From: an uncultured Alphaproteobacteria bacterium | GTDB lineage: Bacteria > Pseudomonadota > Alphaproteobacteria > HIMB59 > GCA-002718135 | Direction of reading: 5' to 3' | Length of the DNA: 49,179 bases | NCBI GenBank assembly: GCA_902574475.1 | Contig: CACGNZ010000002.1 | Location: 82,161 to 131,339 of the forward strand | Shown: positions 43,126-49,179 of the stretch, piece by piece | Layout: each line of letters starts with the position of its first letter | How positions within the stretch are numbered: position 1 is the first letter of the stretch | The notes under the pieces: generated by a model | Database searches by the model: none | What the model saw: the letters and a program-made list of their open reading frames with translations, nothing else | What the model was told of the DNA's origin: nothing | Translations under genes and position numbers: made by a program

Positions 43126-44376
43126 ATGAAAAATTTATTAAAATTTATCATAGGTTCGGCATCTTTATTTTTCTTTAGTTCTGTTCAAGCAGATACAATT
43201 AAATGGTTACATTTAACTGGTGAAAGTTCTCCAGAGTATCCAAACTTCGTAAGAGCTGTTGAAGAATTTGAAGCTAAAACTGGACACACAGTTGAGATGA
43301 TGTATCTCGAAAATGAATCTTTTAAAGCTAAGCTTCCAACAATGTTACAGTCTGACGATAGACCAGATATATTCAATAGTTGGGGTGGAGGTGTTATGTA
43401 TGCACAAGCTGAAGCAGGTTTCTTAAGGGATATTTCAGATGTTGTAACTGATGAATATCTATCTACTTTAAGTGCAGCAGCAGCAAATGCATTTGTATAT
43501 AAAGGACAAAGAGTTGGTGTGCCACGAAATGTATCACAAGTTACTTGGTGGTATAATAAAGATTTAATGAATCAAGCTGGAGTAGATGTTTCAAGCATTA
43601 CAATGTGGGATGATCTACTATCAGCAGTTAGTCAAATTAAATCTGCTGGCATAACTCCAATTTGTATTGGTGGAAAAGATAAATGGCCTGTTCATTTTAT
43701 TTGGACACATTTACACATTAGAAATGGTGGTGAATCACTATTCCTTGAGTCACTTGAAAATGGTGGTTGGGATAGACCTGAGTATATTAAATCAGGTGAA
43801 CAAATGTTGGAACTTGTAGCACTAGAGCCTTTTCAGGATGGTTGGTTAAGTCATACTTGGCCTGATCAAGCTGGATTTTTTGGAGATGGTAAATGCGCAA
43901 TGGCTTTCATGGGTAACTGGATGTATCCAGCTCAAAAATCTAACAGTGCAAGTGGAGAAGGTTTAGGTGATGACAATATGGGTATATTTAGTATGCCAAT
44001 GACTCCAGGAGCTCTTGGTGATTCTGCTGATACTTTAGGAGGTATCAATGGATGGTTGGTTTCTAAAACTGCACCAGACTCAGCTGTAGAATTTTTAATG
44101 CACTTAGTTTCAGCAGATATTCAAAATGAAGATGCTGCAAAAGGTGCTTACCTTCCAGTTGTTAAGGGTGCGGATAAATCAATTACTAATCCAATACTCG
44201 CTCAAGTTGCAAACAATATTGGAAATTCTCAATATCACCAAATTTTTTATGATCAATTTTTAGGTCCTGATATTGGAAGAGTTGTTAATGATGTGTCTAC
44301 TGATCTTGCTGCAGGAATTATTACTGCTGAAGAGGCGGCACAACAAGTGCAAGAATCTTGGGAATTTAACCAATAA
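43126..44376 (+). CDS. Periplasmic binding protein, family 1 oligosaccharide type (importer 3)
   Basis: A roughly 416-residue MalE/UgpB-like binding protein with a signal peptide of about 23 residues (ending SSVQA before DT). WLHLTGESSPEYPNFVRAVEEFEAKTG and the GGGVMYAQAEAGFLRDISD region are typical. Two ATG codons in tandem follow AGGAGG (43117-43122 region); the second, at 43126, has the better spacing. It heads the importer 3 unit and is followed by a strong hairpin before the first permease gene. The ligand is likely a mono- or oligosaccharide, possibly sulfated given the neighbours. Confidence 0.9.
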   Translation: MKNLLKFIIGSASLFFFSSVQADTIKWLHLTGESSPEYPNFVRAVEEFEAKTGHTVEMMYLENESFKAKLPTMLQSDDRPDIFNSWGGGVMYAQAEAGFLRDISDVVTDEYLSTLSAAAANAFVYKGQRVGVPRNVSQVTWWYNKDLMNQAGVDVSSITMWDDLLSAVSQIKSAGITPICIGGKDKWPVHFIWTHLHIRNGGESLFLESLENGGWDRPEYIKSGEQMLELVALEPFQDGWLSHTWPDQAGFFGDGKCAMAFMGNWMYPAQKSNSASGEGLGDDNMGIFSMPMTPGALGDSADTLGGINGWLVSKTAPDSAVEFLMHLVSADIQNEDAAKGAYLPVVKGADKSITNPILAQVANNIGNSQYHQIFYDQFLGPDIGRVVNDVSTDLAAGIITAEEAAQQVQESWEFNQ

Positions 44377-44384
44377 CATCTAAA

Positions 44385-44413
44385 GAGAAGGCTTTTCTTA
44401 AAAAAGCCTTCTC
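44385..44413 (+). promoter_or_regulatory. Intercistronic hairpin after the importer 3 binding-protein gene
   Basis: A perfect 12-bp stem (44385-44396 with 44402-44413) with a 5-nt loop and no T run. It should stabilise the 3' end of the binding-protein mRNA or slow read-through into the permease genes. Confidence 0.8.
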
Positions 44414-44423
44414 AATTAAATAT

Positions 44424-45308
44424 ATGAATTCAGCAAAATATAACGCTCTTTTAAGTAAGTATTCTACACTTGTGATATTTATAATTCCTGCGTTAACTAT
44501 TTTCACAATGTTTGTTGTTCTGCCCATTATAGAGGCAGCATATTATAGTTTCTATAGATGGGATGGCTATGGAGATCCAAATAAATATGTAGGATTAAAA
44601 AACTATAAATACCTATTTAAAAATAAAACTTTTATTCTTTCATTAAAAAATAACTTTTATATCATTGCAATTTCTCTATTTATTCAATTACCTTTTGCAT
44701 TGTTGGTTGCGCTAATGATTTCTGATAAAATAAGAGGCGCTAATTTCTTTAGAACAGTTTTTTTTCTTCCATATATTCTTGCAGAAATTGTTACAGGATT
44801 AATTTGGGCTTATATTTATGATGGAAACTATGGAATGGTTGCAGCAATCTGGAATTTTTTTGGAGCTGATCCACCGCATATGATTGCTGAAAAAGAGACT
44901 GCAATGATTGCTTTATATATTGTTATTTTTTGGAAATATTTTGGAATTCATATGATGATATACATTGCTGGACTTCAAAATATTTCTAAAGAAGTTTTAG
45001 AGGCGGCAAGAGTTGATGGAGCAGGACCAATTACTACAGCTTGGAGAATTAAAATCCCTATTATTTTACCAACAATAAGACTGTCAGTTTTTTTATCTAT
45101 TTTAGGAGCTCTTCAGTTATTTGATATAATTATGCCTTTGACTGGGGGTGGTCCATCTAATCAAACACACTCAATGGTAACATATTTATATTATTTTGGA
45201 GTCATGAGAATGAAGTTTGGATTTGGAAGCGCAATAGGTGTTGTTATTTTTCTAATTTGTTTCACAATAGCTATAACTTATCAAAGAACTTTAATGAGGA
45301 AAGATTAA
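44424..45308 (+). CDS. ABC transporter permease, MalF type (importer 3)
   Basis: A 294-residue inner-membrane protein with six predicted helices and the EAA loop EAARVDGAGPITTAWRIKIP at about 192-211, which contacts the ATPase. Length fits the short MalF/UgpA relatives. It overlaps the second permease by TAATG. No ATPase gene follows within the window. Confidence 0.92.
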   Translation: MNSAKYNALLSKYSTLVIFIIPALTIFTMFVVLPIIEAAYYSFYRWDGYGDPNKYVGLKNYKYLFKNKTFILSLKNNFYIIAISLFIQLPFALLVALMISDKIRGANFFRTVFFLPYILAEIVTGLIWAYIYDGNYGMVAAIWNFFGADPPHMIAEKETAMIALYIVIFWKYFGIHMMIYIAGLQNISKEVLEAARVDGAGPITTAWRIKIPIILPTIRLSVFLSILGALQLFDIIMPLTGGGPSNQTHSMVTYLYYFGVMRMKFGFGSAIGVVIFLICFTIAITYQRTLMRKD

Positions 45309-46132
45309 TGTTTAATAATTTTAAATCCTACTACATGTATTTATTTCTTTTCTTATTAGCAGGAATTATTTTTATTCCCCTATACGTATCTATTTCTGGA
45401 GGATTTAAAACAATTGGTGATTTAAGAACTAACTCTCTTGGATTGCCAACGGAATGGATTGTTGGGAATTATACAAGTCTTTTAGTGGATAATAAGTTTT
45501 GGTTATTTACTTGGAATTCTGTTTTATACGCAGCAGGAACAACTTTTTTGGTAATTTTATTGGCTTCAATGACAGCATTTGTTTTTGCTCACATGAAGTT
45601 TGTTGGAAGTAGATTTTTGTTTAATTATTTTATACTTGGCTTAACCTTTCCGTTTGCAACAGCTATCTTACCCCTTTTTTTAAGAGTCAGAGACCTTGGT
45701 TTGTTAGGATCAGTTTGGGCAGTAATTCTTCCACAAATTGCCTTTGGTTTAGCTTTTGCAATTATATTATTTAGAGGTTTTTTTAGACAAATGCCTTCTG
45801 AGCTTTTTGATGCTGCTTTCGTTGATGGATGTACATATTCACAGTTTTATTTTAAATTTACCTTACCTCTTTCAACACCAATTATAGCTACAGTTGCAGT
45901 AATCAATCTTGTTGGTAGTTGGAATAATTATTTACTCCCCTTAATAATGATAAACAGTGAAAGTTTATATTCTTGGCCACTTGGAATAATGGTTTTTAGA
46001 GGTGAGTATATTACTGATTGGCCAAAAATACTAGCATTTGTATCTCTTACTTTAATACCAGCTGTTGTTTTTTTCTTGGCTCTCCAAAGATTTATTGTAG
46101 CTGGTTTAACAGGTGGAGCAGTCAAGGAGTAG
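45308..46132 (+). CDS. ABC transporter permease, MalG type (importer 3)
   Basis: A 274-residue inner-membrane protein with six helices and the EAA-type loop FDAAFVDGCTYSQFYFKFTLP, followed by VNLVGSWNNYLLPL. The start is the ATG inside the TAATG junction with the MalF-type gene, preceded by GAGGAAAG; a longer frame upstream lies inside the neighbour. The first EAA residue positions are partly changed but the loop is recognisable. Confidence 0.92.
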   Translation: MFNNFKSYYMYLFLFLLAGIIFIPLYVSISGGFKTIGDLRTNSLGLPTEWIVGNYTSLLVDNKFWLFTWNSVLYAAGTTFLVILLASMTAFVFAHMKFVGSRFLFNYFILGLTFPFATAILPLFLRVRDLGLLGSVWAVILPQIAFGLAFAIILFRGFFRQMPSELFDAAFVDGCTYSQFYFKFTLPLSTPIIATVAVINLVGSWNNYLLPLIMINSESLYSWPLGIMVFRGEYITDWPKILAFVSLTLIPAVVFFLALQRFIVAGLTGGAVKE

Positions 46133-46136
46133 TTTA

Positions 46137-47282
46137 ATGAAAGTAGGAATTATAGGTTGTGGAAATATTGCTGATATTTATTTCAGTAATTCACAAAAGT
46201 ATTTTAATAATTTTCAAATTATTGCATGTGCTGATATTAAAAGTGAAGCTGCAAAAAACTATGCAGAAAAATATGGAGTAGAACAATTATCTGTAGATCA
46301 AATATTATCTAATAAAGAAATTGAATTAATTGTTAATTTAACAGTCCCTGATGTTCACTTTGAAGTTTCAAAGTCAATTCTTGAGTCTGGAAAACATTCT
46401 TATTCAGAAAAGCCACTCTCAATAAAATTTGAACATGGTGAAGAGTTAGTAAATTTAGCTAAGTCAAAAGGTTTACATGTGGGCTGTGCTCCAGATACTT
46501 TTCTTGGAGCAGGTATTCAGGAAGCAAAAAAAATTATTGATCAAAATGAAATAGGTAAAATAAATCTTGGTAGTATTTCCATGGTTGTAGCAGGACATGA
46601 AATTTGGCATCCAAATCCAGATTTTTATTACAAATATGGTGGTGGTCCAATTCTTGATATGGGCCCATACTATTTTACAGCACTAGTAAATTTACTTGGT
46701 CCTGTGAAAAATGTTTTTACGCAATCAAGAACAGTTTATCAAAAAAGAGTTATCGGTAGTGGTGATAGACAAGGTCAAGAAATAGAAGTAGAAATTCCAA
46801 CGACATTAGTTTCACAAATAGAATTTCAGAACGGTGCATTAATTGACTCATTTTTTTCTTTTGATGTTTGGAAACACAGTAAGAATCACATTGAGTTATA
46901 TGGTGATAAAGGTTCAATAAATATTCCTGATCCAAATATGTTTGGTGGTGATATTTTAGTTTGTAAATCAAAAAATGGAGATTGGGAAAATATAGATACC
47001 AAGAATAACAATTTAGGTAAAATAAATATTAAAAACAAATCTGAAAAAGTAAATGAGTCAGCGGGTATTGCTAACTATAGAGGTATTGGTGTGAGCGAAA
47101 CAGTTGATGCTATAAAAAATAATCGTTTAAATAGATGTAGTGGAGAATTAAGCCTTCACGTTTTAGATATACTAGATAGCATTATTACATCATCAAAAGA
47201 AAATAAGAAAATAGAACTTAGAAGTTCTATTAAAAATTTAAATTACTTCTCAGAAGATGAGATTAGTAATTTACTAAAGTGA
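46137..47282 (+). CDS. Gfo/Idh/MocA-family oxidoreductase, paralog B
   Basis: A 381-residue oxidoreductase: GIIGCGNIADIYF at 4-16, SYSEKPLSI (EKP motif), APDTFLGAG and GGGPILDMGPYYFTALVNLLGPVKNVF. It is a clear paralog of the gene at 32363-33514, with the same block order and length. The start at 46137 follows AAGGAG; an upstream frame extension lies inside the permease gene. It sits 4 bp after the permease and 10 bp before the ThuA gene, a common trio in sugar catabolism. Confidence 0.89.
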   Translation: MKVGIIGCGNIADIYFSNSQKYFNNFQIIACADIKSEAAKNYAEKYGVEQLSVDQILSNKEIELIVNLTVPDVHFEVSKSILESGKHSYSEKPLSIKFEHGEELVNLAKSKGLHVGCAPDTFLGAGIQEAKKIIDQNEIGKINLGSISMVVAGHEIWHPNPDFYYKYGGGPILDMGPYYFTALVNLLGPVKNVFTQSRTVYQKRVIGSGDRQGQEIEVEIPTTLVSQIEFQNGALIDSFFSFDVWKHSKNHIELYGDKGSINIPDPNMFGGDILVCKSKNGDWENIDTKNNNLGKINIKNKSEKVNESAGIANYRGIGVSETVDAIKNNRLNRCSGELSLHVLDILDSIITSSKENKKIELRSSIKNLNYFSEDEISNLLK

Positions 47283-47292
47283 AAGGAATAAA

Positions 47293-48006
47293 ATGAAAAA
47301 AGCTTTAATAGTTTATGGAGGTTGGCCAGGACATGAGCCAGAGAAATGTACTGAAATAATTAAAGGCATGTTGGAGCCTGAAGGATATGAGGTTAGAGCA
47401 GAATATCAAACTTCTGCATTTGCAGAAGACTATGTTCACGAAATGGATTTGCTTATACCTATAGTGACTATGGCTTTTCATTTTGATCCAAGAGGAGAAA
47501 TAAAAAAAACTGCTGTTAATAATGTTATTAAAGCTGTTCACAATGGTTGCGGTCTTGCAGGTCATCACGGTGGAATGTGTGATGCATTTAGACAATCAAT
47601 TGATTGGCAGTTCTTAACTGGCGGTCAATGGGTAAGTCACCCAAATGGTATTCATGATTATAAAGTAAATATAACAAAAAAAGATGATCCAATCATGGAA
47701 GGCATTGAAGATTTTGATTATCATTCAGAGCAATATTACATGCATGTGGATCCATTAAATGAAGTTTTAGCAACTACTACATTTAAAGGTAACGAAGTTT
47801 GGAAGCTTGAACAAGAACCTGGTTCATCAAGTGGTGACGCATATACAACAGAATGGTTAAAGGGTGTAGAAATGCCAGTTGCTTGGAAAAGACGAATTGG
47901 GAAAGGAAAAATTTTTTATATCTCTCTTGGTCATTTTGCTCATGAATTAAACCATCCACAAATGAATAAAATTTATAAACGTGGTTTACTTTGGGCATCA
48001 AGATAG
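47293..48006 (+). CDS. ThuA-domain protein
   Basis: A 237-residue protein of the ThuA family (class I glutamine-amidotransferase-like fold). VYGGWPGHEP at 8-17, GCGLAGHHGGMCDAFR from about 86, SEQYYMHVDP and the closing KIFYISLGHFAHELN are typical. ThuA proteins accompany Gfo/Idh dehydrogenases and sugar isomerases in disaccharide use, and some handle 3-keto sugars. It lies 10 bp after paralog B and 23 bp before xylA, in one transcript. Confidence 0.88.
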   Translation: MKKALIVYGGWPGHEPEKCTEIIKGMLEPEGYEVRAEYQTSAFAEDYVHEMDLLIPIVTMAFHFDPRGEIKKTAVNNVIKAVHNGCGLAGHHGGMCDAFRQSIDWQFLTGGQWVSHPNGIHDYKVNITKKDDPIMEGIEDFDYHSEQYYMHVDPLNEVLATTTFKGNEVWKLEQEPGSSSGDAYTTEWLKGVEMPVAWKRRIGKGKIFYISLGHFAHELNHPQMNKIYKRGLLWASR

Positions 48007-48029
48007 AGTAATATAATACAGGTAATAAT

Positions 48030-49179
48030 ATGACAGAATATTTTAGTAAAATACCAGAAATTAAATTTGATGGTGAAGAAAGTACAAATCCATTTGCTTT
48101 TAAATTTTACGATGAAAATAAAAAAGTTTTAGGCAAGTCTATGAAAGAACATTTAAGGTTTGCTACTTGTTATTGGCATACATTTACTTGGCCTGGTCTT
48201 GATCCATTTGGTGGTCAAACATTTGATAGACCGTGGATGCAAGCAGGTGATGAAATGAAAATGGCTGAAATGAAACTTGATGCTGCATTTGATTTTTTTA
48301 CTAAAATAAAAACACCCTTTTTCTGCTTTCACGATAGAGATATTTCTCCTGAAGGTTCAAATTATGCTGAGACACAAAAAAATTTCTTTCATATTATAGA
48401 TTTGATGGAACAAAAAATTAATGACTCAGGAATGAAATTACTTTGGGGAACAGCAAATGCTTTTTCTCATAAAAGATATATGAGTGGTGCTTCTACCAAT
48501 CCTGATCCAGAAGTTTTTGCATATAAAGCTGCACAAGTAAAAGATTGTATGGATGCAACAATGAGATTGGGTGGTCAAAACTATGTTCTTTGGGGCGGAA
48601 GAGAAGGATACGAAACAATACTTAATACCGACATGACTAAGGAAACAGCTAATCTTCAAAGATTTCTAGAATTAGTCGTTAATTATAAACACAAAATAGG
48701 TTTCAAAGGTCAAATTTTATTGGAACCAAAACCTCATGAACCAACTAAACATCAATATGATTTTGATTCTGCAACTTGCTTAGCTTTTTTACGAAAGGCA
48801 GGTTTAGAAAATGAGATTAAATTAAATGTTGAAGTTAATCATGCAACTTTATCTGGTCATAATTTTGAACATGAAATTGCTTATGCAACTTCAAACAGTG
48901 CTTTAGGTAGCATTGATATTAATAGAGGCGATACTTTAATAGGTTGGGACACGGATCAATTTCCCAATAATCCTGCTGACTTAATTATGTCATTTTATTT
49001 TATTTTTAAGAATGGCGGCTTAGGTCAAGGAGGCATGAACTTTGATGCAAAAATAAGAAGACAATCTATCGATGCTGAAGATTTATTCCATGCTCACATT
49101 GGAGGTATGGATGTTTGTGCAAAAACACTTATTGCTGTTGAAAAACTGATGAATGATAATATCATTCCCAAGTTTATTG
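48030..49179 (+). CDS. xylA: Xylose isomerase, 3' end beyond window
   Basis: 383 codons are visible; the class is usually about 435-440 residues, so roughly 55 are missing at the right edge. The key residues fall at the standard positions when numbered from this start: H101 and D104 (FHDRD), E232 ([11 protein letters not shown]), E268 and H271 (EVNHAT), D296, D307 and D309 (GWDTDQFPN), D339. It should isomerise D-xylose to D-xylulose. The ATG at 48030 is 23 bp after the ThuA stop. It also accepts glucose in many species. It is not in a xylA-xylB pair within the window. Confidence 0.95.
   Translation, partial: MTEYFSKIPEIKFDGEESTNPFAFKFYDENKKVLGKSMKEHLRFATCYWHTFTWPGLDPFGGQTFDRPWMQAGDEMKMAEMKLDAAFDFFTKIKTPFFCFHDRDISPEGSNYAETQKNFFHIIDLMEQKINDSGMKLLWGTANAFSHKRYMSGASTNPDPEVFAYKAAQVKDCMDATMRLGGQNYVLWGGREGYETILNTDMTKETANLQRFLELVVNYKHKIGFKGQILLEPKPHEPTKHQYDFDSATCLAFLRKAGLENEIKLNVEVNHATLSGHNFEHEIAYATSNSALGSIDINRGDTLIGWDTDQFPNNPADLIMSFYFIFKNGGLGQGGMNFDAKIRRQSIDAEDLFHAHIGGMDVCAKTLIAVEKLMNDNIIPKFI

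Overview
The window is strongly AT-rich (near 30% G+C by eye, not counted) and densely packed. Genes overlap by ATGA/TAATG junctions, and convergent genes often share their stop bases. The gene set (Coq7, argH-lptM-lysA, chorismate mutase/HisC-TyrA, HIG1 protein, HNH protein, MetY) and the many sugar transporters suggest a streamlined marine alphaproteobacterium, perhaps of the HIMB59/AEGEAN-169 or a SAR11-like type. That lineage call is inference.

Left part (1-16 kb), mostly housekeeping: aromatic amino acid synthesis (a chorismate mutase-HisC fusion, then tyrA), plsC, a zinc-ribbon membrane protein, the reverse-strand unit argH-lptM-lysA, then a four-gene forward operon (FadN-type 3-hydroxyacyl-CoA dehydrogenase/enoyl-CoA hydratase, acyl-CoA synthetase, O-acetylhomoserine sulfhydrylase metY, alpha/beta hydrolase). 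Small proteins, an esterase, an HNH protein, coq7, dsbB and a YqaA-type membrane protein follow.

Middle (16-26.5 kb): an MFS transporter runs into the 3' end of a tRNA-Leu(CAA) gene. A second tRNA-Leu copy with a mispaired acceptor stem lies 998 bp away. Between them are an FkbM methyltransferase and two pairs of GTGTC repeats at 11-bp spacing, which looks like a decayed tRNA-targeted insertion. Next come a transglutaminase-like membrane protein, a flavin reductase-like protein, sufE, galT-galE, and an SDR-FAH-LldD operon that fits the lower oxidative L-fucose pathway (to pyruvate and L-lactate, then pyruvate). After it lies a MocE-like Rieske protein in which both histidine ligands are cysteines.

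Right part (26.5-49.2 kb), a carbohydrate/cyclitol catabolic region: iolD, two 2-hydroxyacid dehydrogenases, two complete ribose/fructose-type ABC importers with single-domain ATPases, a third importer (MalE/F/G type, no ATPase seen), two paralogous Gfo/Idh/MocA oxidoreductases, two PhyH-type dioxygenases, a MocD-like eight-histidine membrane oxygenase, gloA, two sulfatases without signal peptides, a conserved 92-residue protein, a ThuA-domain protein, and xylA cut by the window end. No glycoside hydrolase and no transcription regulator is seen. The simplest reading is import of small modified (sulfated, perhaps O-methylated) sugars or cyclitols, with oxidative and desulfating steps in the cytoplasm. 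Each of the three binding-protein genes is followed by a strong hairpin.
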